Assembly: GCA_050012375.1 (NCBI GenBank)
Contig: JBEKHH010000004.1
Coordinates: 1-64,000 of the forward strand
DNA from: PALSA-1353 sp050012375
GTDB taxonomy: Bacteria; Planctomycetota; Phycisphaerae; Tepidisphaerales; Tepidisphaeraceae
Reading direction: 5' to 3'
Length of the DNA stretch: 64,000 bases
Made by a program: the position numbers and the translations under genes. Within the stretch, counting starts at the first letter, position 1. The number at the start of each line of letters is the position of its first letter. Positions 24,484-32,923 of this stretch are shown here, piece by piece. The notes below the pieces were generated by a model. That model was not told the origin of the DNA and ran no database searches. It was given only the letters and a program-made list of their open reading frames with translations.

Positions 24484-25842
24484 TCACTGAAACGGGTCCA
24501 TCGAGGCGCTCAGATTCTCGAACCTCACCGTCTTGTTGAGGAACGTCAGCTTGATCGTCCCCGTCGGCCCGTTCCTCTGCTTGGCGATGATGATTTCCGC
24601 GATATTGTCCGGCTGAAAATCCGGCTCGCTCATTTTGTAGTAATCCTCGCGATGCAGGATTATCACCACGTCCGCGTCCTGCTCGATGCTCCCCGATTCG
24701 CGCAAATCGCTCATCCGCGGGCGGTGGCCGTCCCGCCCCTCCGAGGCCCGGTTCAACTGCGACACGCAGATCACCGGAATGTTCAGTTCGCGCGCCACCG
24801 ATTTCACCGCCCGCGAAATCTCCGTGATCTGTTGCTGCCGATTCTCCGGACCCGGATTGTCGATGAGCTGCATGTAATCGATCATGATGCACTTCACATC
24901 ATGTTGCAGCTTCAGCCGCCGCGCTTTGGCGCGCAGGTCCAGCGGGGTCAGGCTCGCCGAGTCGTCCACCCAGATCGGCGCCTTGGCCAGTTCACCCACC
25001 ACGGTCGCCAGCTTGGTGTATTCCTGGCTGTTGAGCATTCCCTTTCGCAGCTTATGGGCATCGATCTGTCCCCGGCTGCAGAGCATGCGTTGGGCCAATT
25101 GCTGCTTGCTCATTTCCAGCGAAAAGATCGCGCAGGGCAGGCGCAGGTCCGCCGCGATGTGCTCGACCATGTTCATCGCCAGGGCTGTTTTTCCCATCGA
25201 GGGCCGGGCCGCGACGATGATCATTTCCCCTTTCTGGAGGCCGTTGAGCATGTCATCCATCTCGTGAAACCCAGTTTCCAGCCCGCGCTGGCCGCGGTTT
25301 TCGATCATCTCGAAAACCTCGTGGAGGACTTTCTCCATCGGCTCCATCGCCCCGCCGACTTTCTTCTCCGCGATCTCGAAGATGCGCTTCTCCGCCTTGT
25401 CCAGCACGATCTCAGCCTGCTCATAGGGCGCATACGCGTCGCGCAGGATGTCGTTGCTGGCGCCGATGAGCTGCCGCAGCATGGCCTTTTCGCGCACGAT
25501 CCCCGCGTAGTGCATCCCGTGCGCCGCCGAGGGGACCGAATTGAGGATTTGCCCGATGTACGCCATGCCCCCGACTTCCTCCAGAAGCTGACGCTTGACC
25601 AGCTCCTCGGAGAGGATCACCGCGTCGATCGGCCGATTCATTTCGTACAGCTTGATCAGAACGTCGAAGATGATCTGGTGATCGGCCTGATAGAACGCTT
25701 CGCGGTCGACCAACTGGACGGCCTGTCCGACGATTTCTTTTTCGAGCATCATGGAGCCGAGCAGGCACATTTCGGCTTCGATGGAATGGGGTGGAAGACG
25801 ATCGAATTGCCTCGCCACGGAAGAATCAATCAACTGGCTCAT
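24484..25842 (-). CDS. dnaB: Replicative DNA helicase DnaB
   Basis: Hexameric helicase that unwinds DNA at the replication fork. 452 aa, normal. N-terminal primase-interacting domain (PPHSIEAEMCLLGSMMLEKE), linker, RecA-like domain with Walker A AARPSMGKTALAMN (about residue 213), Walker B-like CIMIDYMQLI, and the arginine-finger region HRPRMSDLRESGSIEQDADV. No intein. It is the end of the rpsF-ssb-rplI-dnaB order that is widely conserved. GGAAGGGAAG precedes the ATG. Confidence 0.97.
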   Translation of the reverse strand: MSQLIDSSVARQFDRLPPHSIEAEMCLLGSMMLEKEIVGQAVQLVDREAFYQADHQIIFDVLIKLYEMNRPIDAVILSEELVKRQLLEEVGGMAYIGQILNSVPSAAHGMHYAGIVREKAMLRQLIGASNDILRDAYAPYEQAEIVLDKAEKRIFEIAEKKVGGAMEPMEKVLHEVFEMIENRGQRGLETGFHEMDDMLNGLQKGEMIIVAARPSMGKTALAMNMVEHIAADLRLPCAIFSLEMSKQQLAQRMLCSRGQIDAHKLRKGMLNSQEYTKLATVVGELAKAPIWVDDSASLTPLDLRAKARRLKLQHDVKCIMIDYMQLIDNPGPENRQQQITEISRAVKSVARELNIPVICVSQLNRASEGRDGHRPRMSDLRESGSIEQDADVVIILHREDYYKMSEPDFQPDNIAEIIIAKQRNGPTGTIKLTFLNKTVRFENLSASMDPFQ

Positions 25843-26054
25843 CGCAGGCTTCCCTTCCTGTGGATGGTTGGGTTGTGAACATTATGCTAAGGGCGCCGCT
25901 CGAGATGTTCAACAGGGCGAGCGGCCCTTGTTCGCCATAATAAAAGCCGTCGAGCGAGGAGCGATTTGATCGATGCCCGGCGGCAAGTTCTGCACCGCCT
26001 GTGCACAATATCCTTGTGGACAACAAAAAGCCGATGGCGCCGCCACCAGGCCAT

Positions 26055-26594
26055 TTACTTCTTCACCTTCTCGAAATTGCTCGGTGGCGGCGGCTCGGTG
26101 GCCTTGGCCTTGGCTGCCGCGTCGATCAGGGCCTTGCTCTCCTTGTCGGGAGCAACCCAAACCTTCACATCCGAGGCCAGGTCCTCGGCAAAGCGAATGA
26201 CCACGGTGTACTTTTCGATCCGATCCAGCTTGCCCGGCAAGTTCACATCATCGGGATTGATATTGAATCCCTGCCCCTGAAGCGCCTTGGCGATATCCGT
26301 TGCGCTAACCGACCCGAAGAGGTGTCCGCGCTCGTTGGCCTTGCGCTCCAGCGTCACTTCCACGCCTTGAAGCTGCTTGATCAGCGCCTCTTGCTGCTCG
26401 CGCCGCTCGCGCTCCTGACGCTCGATCTCCTTGCGCCGGGCCTCGATCTTCTTCACGTTGCCGGGCGTCGGCTCCGCCGCAAGGCCCTTGGGCAGCAGAT
26501 AGTTCCGAGCGTATCCCGCTGAAACTTCCACCACGTCGCCGACGCGGCCCACGTGCTTGATGCTCTCATTCAACAACAATTTCACATTTGGCAT
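26055..26594 (-). CDS. rplI: 50S ribosomal protein L9
   Basis: Binds 23S rRNA at the base of the L1 stalk. N-terminal domain is standard: VGDVVEVSAGYARNYLLPKG (from about residue 19). 179 aa, longer than the usual 148-150 owing to a Lys/Ala/Pro-rich tail (KAKATEPPPPSNFEKVKK). AAGGAAG precedes the ATG. Lies 12 nt after ssb. Confidence 0.96.
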   Translation of the reverse strand: MPNVKLLLNESIKHVGRVGDVVEVSAGYARNYLLPKGLAAEPTPGNVKKIEARRKEIERQERERREQQEALIKQLQGVEVTLERKANERGHLFGSVSATDIAKALQGQGFNINPDDVNLPGKLDRIEKYTVVIRFAEDLASDVKVWVAPDKESKALIDAAAKAKATEPPPPSNFEKVKK

Positions 26595-26606
26595 AACTGC
26601 ACTTCC

Positions 26607-27113
26607 TTAAAACGGAATCTCTTTATCGTCGAACTGCCGCTCGTCGCCGAAGGGCGGCTCCTGCGCCGGCGGCTCCTGCGCCGGCGGGGGAGCAGGGCGC
26701 TGCGGTTGCGGCGGCCTGGCGCTGGGACGCGTCTGATCTTCGCTCCCCCCGCCCTGGGACGGCGGTGCTCCACCGGAATCCCGCGCGCCCAGAAATTGAA
26801 AATTCTCCACCACCACGCTCAGCTTGCTCCGCTTGCCGCCGCCCTGTTTATCTTCCCATTGATCGTATTTCAGCCGGCCCTCGATATATATCTGCTTGCC
26901 CTTCTGGCAATACTGGTTGATGATTTCCCCCGTCCGGCCGAACGCGGCGCAATCCACAAAGCAGACGTCCTCCCGGTCCTCGCCGCTGGCCGACTTAAAC
27001 TTCCGGTTCGTCGCCAACCCGAATTCGGCCACAGCCATCTGGCTGGGTAGGTATTTGAGTTGCGGATCGCGGGTCAAGTTGCCGATCAGGATCACTCGAT
27101 TCACGCCTGCCAT
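26607..27113 (-). CDS. ssb: Single-stranded DNA-binding protein
   Basis: 168 aa. OB fold with NRVILIGNLTRDPQLKYLPS near the start and WEDKQGGGKRSKL, then a Pro/Gln-rich linker and the acidic tip FDDKEIPF, which recruits partner proteins. Located between rpsF and rplI, its standard position in many bacteria. Confidence 0.96.
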   Translation of the reverse strand: MAGVNRVILIGNLTRDPQLKYLPSQMAVAEFGLATNRKFKSASGEDREDVCFVDCAAFGRTGEIINQYCQKGKQIYIEGRLKYDQWEDKQGGGKRSKLSVVVENFQFLGARDSGGAPPSQGGGSEDQTRPSARPPQPQRPAPPPAQEPPAQEPPFGDERQFDDKEIPF

Positions 27114-27146
27114 GGGTCACCTCTGCGCTAATGCGCGTCTGCTGGA

Positions 27147-27629
27147 TCAATCCTTTGCGTACGCTTCTGCGGATTCCTCGCGGCCGGGCCTGCCGGGCGC
27201 GCGGCTGTCGCGCCGGGGGGCGGGGCGATCCTCCCATTGCGGACGATCCCAGGAAGTGCGCTCCTCGCGCGGCAGGATCGGCTGCGGCTCCACCGCTGCC
27301 ATCTCCGCCTCGTTGAGATGATCCGCCTTGGTCACCATCACCCGCAGCATCTGATCGCTCAGTTCCACATCCCGCACGATGCCGGCGACGCCCTGGGGCG
27401 GGGCCGTGAAGAAGCAGACGATGTACAACCCGCGCTTTTCGCCGCGGATTTCATACGCCAGCTTGCGCTCGTCCCATTTCTTCAGCACGATGACTTTTCC
27501 CTGGTGCTTCTCAATGATGCCGCGCACCAGCTTCAGCGCGTTGTCCAGATCGGCGGCAAATCCCGATCCCAAGAGGAACATCGACTCGTACGTATGGGTC
27601 GTTTTCGTCCGAACGTTAGCCTTTGGCAT
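27147..27629 (-). CDS. rpsF: 30S ribosomal protein S6
   Basis: 160 aa. S6 core: TYESMFLLGSGFAADLDNAL, then VIVLKKWDERKLAYEIRGEK and RGLYIVCFFTAPP. A C-terminal extension of about 45 residues rich in Arg, Pro and Glu (WDRPQWEDRPAPRRDSRAPG) makes it longer than typical S6. AAGGAG precedes the ATG. rpsR, encoding S18 (the S6 partner), is not in this cluster. Confidence 0.95.
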   Translation of the reverse strand: MPKANVRTKTTHTYESMFLLGSGFAADLDNALKLVRGIIEKHQGKVIVLKKWDERKLAYEIRGEKRGLYIVCFFTAPPQGVAGIVRDVELSDQMLRVMVTKADHLNEAEMAAVEPQPILPREERTSWDRPQWEDRPAPRRDSRAPGRPGREESAEAYAKD

Positions 27630-27689
27630 AGATCAAAACTCCTTGCAATTATATTCAGCGGCGGCGGTGAGCGCCGCGGGCTGGCTCAT

Positions 27690-28304
27690 CTAATCCGGCT
27701 CCACATCCGCGTTATACACGTTCATCGCGGCCTCGATTCCCTCTTCAATCCACGTCAAGATCGCCGCCGCCGAGCGGTGCAGCGCCGGCTGGACGGAGCG
27801 GCGTTGCTCGTCGCTGAAGCGTCCCAGCACATAATCCCGTCCCGGCGCATGGGGCGGGGCGGCATCAATCCCGATCCTGAGCCGCGGATATTGATCCGTT
27901 CCGATCGCCCGCTCGATGTCCTTCAATCCGTTGTGCCCGCCCGAGCTTCCACCCGAGCGAATCCTGATCTTTCCGCACGGCAGCGCCAGGTCGTCCAGCA
28001 CAACGATCACCTGCACCGGCGAAAGCTGATAAAACGCCATCGCCGACTGCACCGACCGGCCGCTGTCGTTCATGTACGTCGTCGGCTTCAGCAGCAGCAC
28101 CTTTTCCGAAGCGCCGCCGTGGATCGACACCGATCCATCCAGAACCAGCCCGTCAAACTTGCTCTTTGCCAGGCGGTTGAACTCCTCTTTCTTTCCAATC
28201 CAGCCCAGGCTGCGGGCCAGTTCATCCACCGCCTCCCAGCCGATGTTGTGGCGGGTGGCGAGGAACTCATTGCCCGGATTGCCAAGCCCGACAACCAGAT
28301 GCAT
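27690..28304 (-). CDS. pth: Peptidyl-tRNA hydrolase
   Basis: Releases peptide from peptidyl-tRNA that has fallen off ribosomes. 204 aa. Signature VVGLGNPGNEFLATRHNIGW with catalytic His19, KPTTYMNDSGRSV, and VLDDLALPCGKIRIRSGGSS. Starts 3 nt after the rplY stop, so the two are translationally linked, a common arrangement. Confidence 0.96.
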   Translation of the reverse strand: MHLVVGLGNPGNEFLATRHNIGWEAVDELARSLGWIGKKEEFNRLAKSKFDGLVLDGSVSIHGGASEKVLLLKPTTYMNDSGRSVQSAMAFYQLSPVQVIVVLDDLALPCGKIRIRSGGSSGGHNGLKDIERAIGTDQYPRLRIGIDAAPPHAPGRDYVLGRFSDEQRRSVQPALHRSAAAILTWIEEGIEAAMNVYNADVEPD

Positions 28305-28307
28305 CGA

Positions 28308-28994
28308 TCACTTTTTCTCCTTTTCCTTCTCCGGCGGGGGCGCGGGCGCCTCGGCGGCCACGGCCTCCTCGCCCTCAGCCGGCTTGCGTCCGATGACTTC
28401 CGGCTCGGCCGGCCCTTCCTCAACGACCGGCACGACCACTTCCTCCTTGATTTCCTTCACGGTCGCGACGATCAATTCCCCGTCCTGCAACACTTTCACG
28501 CCGTCGGGCAGCTTGATGTCCTTGATGTGCAGGACCTCGTCCAGGGCCATCTCCGAGACATTATGCCGGATGGCATCGGGGATTTCGGTGACCAGGCATT
28601 CGACCTCCAGCGAGCTGATGATCTGCTGCAATACGCCGCCTTCGGCTTCGCCCTTGGGCGTTCCCTTCAACTCCACATGAACGGTCACTTTCACCTTCTC
28701 ATCCAGGCTCACGCGGGCGAAATCGACGTGGAGCACGTCCATCCCCAAGTGATCGAATTGCACTTCCTTCACGAGCACCTTTTCGTTCTTGCCGCCCAAG
28801 CTCAGGTCAAAGAGGTGCGCCCCGCGCCTGAGATGCTCGACCACTTCCTCCCGAGGCAAGGCGACGGGAACAACCGCTTCCTTGTGCCCGTAAATGACGC
28901 CGGGCAATAAACCGGCTTCCCGCAGCCGGCGATTGGCGCGGGTTCCCAGGGCCTGCCGCGACTGGGCGGTCACTTGTGCGCTTTGAACTGCCAT
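28308..28994 (-). CDS. rplY: 50S ribosomal protein L25/general stress protein Ctc
   Basis: 228 aa, the long CTC/TL5 form that binds 5S rRNA. L25 domain from TAQSRQALGTRANRRLREAG and LPGVIYGHKEAVVPV, then the TL5 C-terminal beta domain (about 95-185) and an acidic Glu/Pro tail. GAGGAG at 6 nt before the ATG. Follows prs. Confidence 0.95.
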   Translation of the reverse strand: MAVQSAQVTAQSRQALGTRANRRLREAGLLPGVIYGHKEAVVPVALPREEVVEHLRRGAHLFDLSLGGKNEKVLVKEVQFDHLGMDVLHVDFARVSLDEKVKVTVHVELKGTPKGEAEGGVLQQIISSLEVECLVTEIPDAIRHNVSEMALDEVLHIKDIKLPDGVKVLQDGELIVATVKEIKEEVVVPVVEEGPAEPEVIGRKPAEGEEAVAAEAPAPPPEKEKEKK

Positions 28995-29013
28995 TGCTTT
29001 CTCCTCGAAAATC

Positions 29014-29991
29014 TCAAAGTCCGTTGGAATCGTTTCTGAACAACTCGCTGACGCTTTTATTGTGGTGAATGCGCTGAATCGCCTCCCCCACCAGGCCGGA
29101 AATGCTGAGTTCCACCAGGCGGCCCTTGATGGCGTCAGCGCGATTGCCCAGCGGGATGGTGTCGGTCACCGCCAGCTTCGTGAACGCGCAATCCGCCAGC
29201 CGTTCCATCGCCGACGGTGCGAACACCGCATGCGTCGCGGCGATGTAAATCTCCTTGGCCCCGTTCTCGCGCAAGACATGGCAAGCGGTGGTCACCGTCC
29301 CACCCGTAGTGATCATGTCATCCACGATCAGCACGTTCTTGCCCGCCACGTCGCCGATGACGTGCTTGGCTTCCGTGACGGTTCCGGTGCGGCGGCGCTT
29401 GTCGATGAAGCATAACTCGCCGTTGAGCATCTCCGCGTAAACCTGCGCCCGCTTGACGTTGCCGACGTCCGGGCTTACGAACACATGGTTGGCCAACTTC
29501 AGGCTCTTGAACCATTTTCCCAGCACCGGCCCCGCATTGAGATGATCCACGGGAATATCGAAAAATCCCTGCACCTGGGCGGCGTGCAGATCGACCGCGA
29601 CCACACGATCCGCGCCGGCGCGCTCCAGCAGATTCGCGACCAGCTTGGCGGTGATGGGGGTGCGGCCGGCGTGCTTCTGATCCTGCCGGGCATAACCAAA
29701 ATACGGGATCACCGCCGTCACGCGCTGGGCGCTGGCGCGGCGAAGCGTGTCGATCCAGATGAATAGCTCCATCAGGTGGGCATTGATCGGATGGCAGGTC
29801 GGCTGCACGACATAGCAATCCCGCCCGCGCACGTCCTCGTCCACGCGCACGAGCAATTCCCCGTCGGGAAACAACTCCGTCGCCCCGCGGCCCAGGGGAA
29901 TTTGCAAATAGTCGCAGATCTTCTGCGCCAGCAGGGGGTTGGCCCGGCCCGTGAAAATCTTGATCTCGTTCGGATCCAACTTCGTTACCAT
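29014..29991 (-). CDS. prs: Ribose-phosphate pyrophosphokinase
   Basis: Makes PRPP from ribose 5-phosphate and ATP for nucleotide, His and Trp synthesis. 325 aa from the ATG that gives MVTKLDPNEIKIFTGRANPL; the frame continues further upstream into the glmU-like gene but that part is not homologous. Key motifs: FPDGELLVRVDE, YARQDQKHAGRTPITAK, and the PRPP loop LIVDDMITTGGTV. Placed between the glmU-like gene and rplY, the same glmU-prs-rplY-pth order seen in many Gram-positives. Confidence 0.96.
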   Translation of the reverse strand: MVTKLDPNEIKIFTGRANPLLAQKICDYLQIPLGRGATELFPDGELLVRVDEDVRGRDCYVVQPTCHPINAHLMELFIWIDTLRRASAQRVTAVIPYFGYARQDQKHAGRTPITAKLVANLLERAGADRVVAVDLHAAQVQGFFDIPVDHLNAGPVLGKWFKSLKLANHVFVSPDVGNVKRAQVYAEMLNGELCFIDKRRRTGTVTEAKHVIGDVAGKNVLIVDDMITTGGTVTTACHVLRENGAKEIYIAATHAVFAPSAMERLADCAFTKLAVTDTIPLGNRADAIKGRLVELSISGLVGEAIQRIHHNKSVSELFRNDSNGL

Positions 29992-30005
29992 ATCCCGCTT
30001 TCGCG

Positions 30006-30959
30006 CTAGTGAAGCTTTCCCGCCACGGTCATTCCTTCGGCCACGATGCTGCTTGGCGGCAGGCAGGCGAACGGCCCGATCAGGCAATCGCCGCCGATGG
30101 TGCTATCACGACCGATGAACGTGAACGGCTCGATCACCGTATCCGGCCCGATCGTCACGTTCGCCTCGACGTACGTATTGATTCCGCTGACGATCATCAC
30201 GCCGCTGTCGCGCAGCGAGCGTTGAATGCGCTCCTGCATGGCCGCATCCGCCTCGGCAAGCTGCTGCCGGGTGTTGGGCGCAAGGACATCCTCCGCCGTC
30301 ACGGCCTGCACCGCAATCACCTTTTTGCCATTTTTCCGCAAAATGGCGTAGATATCCGTCAGATAATATTCGCCTTTCTGATTCGTGTTGGTCAGCTTCG
30401 ACAGGGCAAAGATCAGTTCCTCGGTCTTCACGCAGTAATAGCTCGGAAAAACCTCGCGGATTTCCCGCTGCTGATCGGTGCAATCCGCCTGTTCGACGAT
30501 CTCCACAAACTTTCCTTCGGCATCGCGCACAATTCGGCCATAGCCCGTCGGATCATCCAGGATGGCCGTCGCCATGCTGGCTGCAGCGCGATCGTGGCGA
30601 TGCGCCTGCACCAGCGTACGGAGGATTTCACCGCGCAACAGGGGCGTATCCCCGGCCAGAATAATCACATCGCCGGGATGTCCGCGTAACAGCGGCTCGC
30701 ACATGCGGGCCGCGTGACCGGTTCCCAACTGCTCGCGCTGCTCGACGAAATGGATTCGCTTATCCTCGCCGAACTGCCCGACGATCTCGTCCCTGCCATA
30801 CCCGACCACCACCAGCGCTCGCGTGACGTCGGCTGAGAAGCAGGCATCGAGAATCCACCCGAGCATGGGCTTGCCGCAGATTTCCATGAGCGGCTTGGGC
30901 CGCTTGGACTTCATCCGCGTCGATTTTCCCGCGGCCAGGATGATGGCGGTCAAACTCAT
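30006..30959 (-). CDS. GlmU-like nucleotidyltransferase (uridylyltransferase domain only)
   Basis: 317 aa. The N-terminal 230 residues match GlmU pyrophosphorylase: AIILAAGKSTRMKSKRPKPL, EQLGTGHAARMCEPL, ILAGDTPLL, and QKGEYYLTDIYAIL. It should use UTP and GlcNAc 1-phosphate. After the linker only a few left-handed beta-helix hexapeptide turns remain (VTIGPDTVIEPFTFIGRDS ... GGDCLIGPFACL), and it stops at about 320 where complete GlmU runs to about 450. The acetyltransferase active site is therefore absent. This may be a distinct single-function form with the acetylation done elsewhere. Its location before prs matches glmU in other genomes. Confidence 0.85.
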   Translation of the reverse strand: MSLTAIILAAGKSTRMKSKRPKPLMEICGKPMLGWILDACFSADVTRALVVVGYGRDEIVGQFGEDKRIHFVEQREQLGTGHAARMCEPLLRGHPGDVIILAGDTPLLRGEILRTLVQAHRHDRAAASMATAILDDPTGYGRIVRDAEGKFVEIVEQADCTDQQREIREVFPSYYCVKTEELIFALSKLTNTNQKGEYYLTDIYAILRKNGKKVIAVQAVTAEDVLAPNTRQQLAEADAAMQERIQRSLRDSGVMIVSGINTYVEANVTIGPDTVIEPFTFIGRDSTIGGDCLIGPFACLPPSSIVAEGMTVAGKLH

Positions 30960-30991
30960 AAATTCAGCGGGGCGGCCCAGGCATCGAATAG

Positions 30992-31062
30992 CTACCCGGC
31001 CTGGATTCGAACCAGGACAAAGAGTACCAAAAACTCTTGTGCTACCGTTACACTACCGGGTA
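30992..31062 (-). tRNA. tRNA-Gln (TTG anticodon)
   Basis: 71 nt. Acceptor TACCCGG pairs with CCGGGTA; D-arm with GGTAGCAC, anticodon stem AGAGT/ACTCT around loop TTTTGGT (anticodon TTG), T-arm CCTGG-TTCGAAT-CCAGG, discriminator G. CCA is not encoded. It lies 32 nt upstream of the glmU-like gene on the same strand. Confidence 0.93.
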
Positions 31063-31311
31063 ATGCGAATGGCAATAGCCGCCCGCCGGCAAAATTTGGA
31101 ACCCGCCGGCTGTGGAATGGACATGGCCGTTCGCGGAGTTTCGTATTCCTTTCCCAAGGCCCCAGCCGGTTAAAACCGCGAATCCGGCCGGTCTCGCCTA
31201 CCCATCCGGCCACACGCCGGAGCTCTCGACGAACGCCCCATCGTGGGGAAGAAGCCGGAATCCTACGGTTGGGGGCGGGAGTGTCAAGACTTGGCGATTT
31301 TCGTTAATGGT

Positions 31312-31821
31312 TCAGTTTGAAATTATTTCTTCTTTCGGCGGGATTGTTCCGCATTCCGGACAGCGATCGGGCGTGGCACGAAGGTCGTACCCGCATTCTG
31401 AACAAAGTCCAGATGCCGGTCGTCGCTCATGAATCGCATTGTGGATCACGTGCCACGCCACCGGCAGCGTGAACAGAATCACCAGGAACCAGTCATGTAA
31501 GCCGAAGACCCAACTTGCAATCGTCCCAACAGGATATCCAAGCCTCGCTGCGTATGACGCATCCAACCACTCCGACTCGAAGAAGCCGATCAAAAACTTA
31601 TGCCAGGAGCAAGGCCGAATATGGGTAATGATGGCGAAGAACGGATCAGGATGATACCAGCAGATTTCCAAGTCGCCGTTTGCAGAGGCGACGTCCAGGT
31701 TGCGCGCAAACGGTAGACTTAATCCCTCTCCCCTGTAATAGCTCCGCACCCAGAGCAGCATCGTCGCCATGCACAACAGCAGCGACACCCGGGCCGGCAC
31801 GTTGAACAAGCGGCCTTTCAC
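31312..31821 (-). CDS. Membrane protein with C-terminal planctomycete zinc ribbon
   Basis: 169 aa. A first hydrophobic helix (about 10-28), a loop, a second helix near 105-125 (IASWVFGLHDWFLVILFTLP), then a C-terminal four-Cys ribbon CSECGYDLRATPDRCPECG. This ribbon sequence is highly recurrent in Phycisphaerae membrane proteins, where its role is unknown. No further family identified. A second protein with a related ribbon, N-terminal there, lies at 49644-50390. Confidence 0.7.
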   Translation of the reverse strand: MKGRLFNVPARVSLLLCMATMLLWVRSYYRGEGLSLPFARNLDVASANGDLEICWYHPDPFFAIITHIRPCSWHKFLIGFFESEWLDASYAARLGYPVGTIASWVFGLHDWFLVILFTLPVAWHVIHNAIHERRPASGLCSECGYDLRATPDRCPECGTIPPKEEIISN

Positions 31822-31841
31822 AGGAGAAATTGTACCGCGAT

Positions 31842-31925
31842 TCAGCCGATCAGCTTCAGCAAATCCTCAATCTCCCAAACCGTCTTTGACAGTCCAGCGG
31901 CCATCGCGGGGGTAGCGCGGAGTGC
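31842..31925 (-). pseudogene. C-terminal remnant of a transposase
   Basis: A 27-codon open stretch just after a stop gives LRATPAMAAGLSKTVWEIED and ends LLKLIG. The TPAMAAG...W.(I/V)E(D/E)(I/L)L pattern is the usual C-terminus of a widespread DDE transposase type. Nothing upstream encodes the catalytic part, and no terminal inverted repeats were seen. It is a relic next to the orphan antitoxin gene. Confidence 0.55.
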
Positions 31926-31960
31926 TCAGTGAATGGCGCATCCGCAAGAAAAATCGAGCG

Positions 31961-32203
31961 TTAGCGTTCGTCTTCGCCCTCAACTTGCGCCAACAATTCC
32001 GCGATGTTGTCCAGACGGTGCCCATGCCGAAGGCTCATTTTATGCGGTGCAGTCCGATATATTTGTGAAGCGAGGGCCTTTCGGAGCTGGGGCAGGCCCA
32101 GCCTCAATGCTTCATTGATGACCTGCTGCATTGACCGGCCATCCTTCGTCAACGCCTTGGCTTCCCGAGCCACATCCGGATCCAATGTCAACCTGGTTCG
32201 CAT
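31961..32203 (-). CDS. VapB-type antitoxin-like protein (orphan)
   Basis: 80 aa from the ATG giving MRTRLTLDPDVAREAKALTK; upstream in-frame codons do not look coding. The N-terminal half matches the short VapB/DUF2191 family (TRLTLDPDVAREAKAL then SMQQVINEALRLGL). No PIN-domain VapC toxin lies downstream; instead a transposase remnant is found there. It is thus an orphan, either a relic or a solo regulator. Confidence 0.65.
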   Translation of the reverse strand: MRTRLTLDPDVAREAKALTKDGRSMQQVINEALRLGLPQLRKALASQIYRTAPHKMSLRHGHRLDNIAELLAQVEGEDER

Positions 32204-32303
32204 GCAAACAGCATAGCAACGCCAGATGACCATCAAAACATCATGTACATTGGCTCCCCCAAGCTTGCTCCCCATCCCTGCTTCAATATGCTAATCTTCC
32301 GCT

Positions 32304-32831
32304 ATGAGCCAACGCATTCTTGTGGCCGCATTCGCGTTCGTGTTGTCGATCCATCTGTCCCCTCTTTGGGCCGATGAGAAGGTCACTCTCAAGAGTCACG
32401 ACGGGCTGACTCAAATCGTTCTGCCGGAAGGCTGGGTGGCGGCGGATTCGAGCAATTCCGCGGCCGCCATCGAAGGCCGGAACGAAGACTCCAACGTTTT
32501 TGTGATGGTGGTCATCGCCGACCGCTCCGATCCATACGCCACGCTCGCGGAATATGCCCGCGACCGCCGCAACGAGGTCCTTTCCCACCTGGTCCGATCC
32601 AAATGCTCCCAGCCGCAGGAATCGCAATGGAACGGCTATAACGCCATCCAATATGAGATTCACGGCACCTTTGCCCCATCCAAGATCGCCTTCGGCTATT
32701 TTCTGACGATTGTCGAAGTGAAGCACCATTACCTGGAGGTGGTCGGCTGGGCGGTGGAAGAGAATTTCCAGGCGAACGCCCAAACCCTGCGCGAGGCCGC
32801 CAACAACGTCACTTATACCGGGGAACAATAG
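32304..32831 (+). CDS. Exported protein of unknown function
   Basis: 175 aa. Signal peptide MSQRILVAAFAFVLSIHLSP, likely cut before DEKVTL. The mature domain (about 24-170) has the alternating strands and a long helix (PYATLAEYARDRRNEVLSHL) of small PsbP/Mog1-like exported proteins, but sequence support for that fold is weak. Separated from the next gene by 92 nt; role unknown. Confidence 0.7.
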   Translation: MSQRILVAAFAFVLSIHLSPLWADEKVTLKSHDGLTQIVLPEGWVAADSSNSAAAIEGRNEDSNVFVMVVIADRSDPYATLAEYARDRRNEVLSHLVRSKCSQPQESQWNGYNAIQYEIHGTFAPSKIAFGYFLTIVEVKHHYLEVVGWAVEENFQANAQTLREAANNVTYTGEQ

Positions 32832-32923
32832 CCCCGCCGCATTGAATCGCCGCCCGCCGGCGATATACTTTCATCCCAATGATGGCAAGATGCCGTCACG
32901 CACAATTCCAAGGATGGTCCCAC

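Noticed and set aside
31120..31220. tRNA-like sequence on the minus strand (GCC-GGATGGGTA-GGC D-arm and a GGTTTTAACC anticodon-like loop)
   Set aside because: I could not build a cloverleaf with matching acceptor and T-arms; probably chance or a degraded tRNA. A tRNA search program would settle it.
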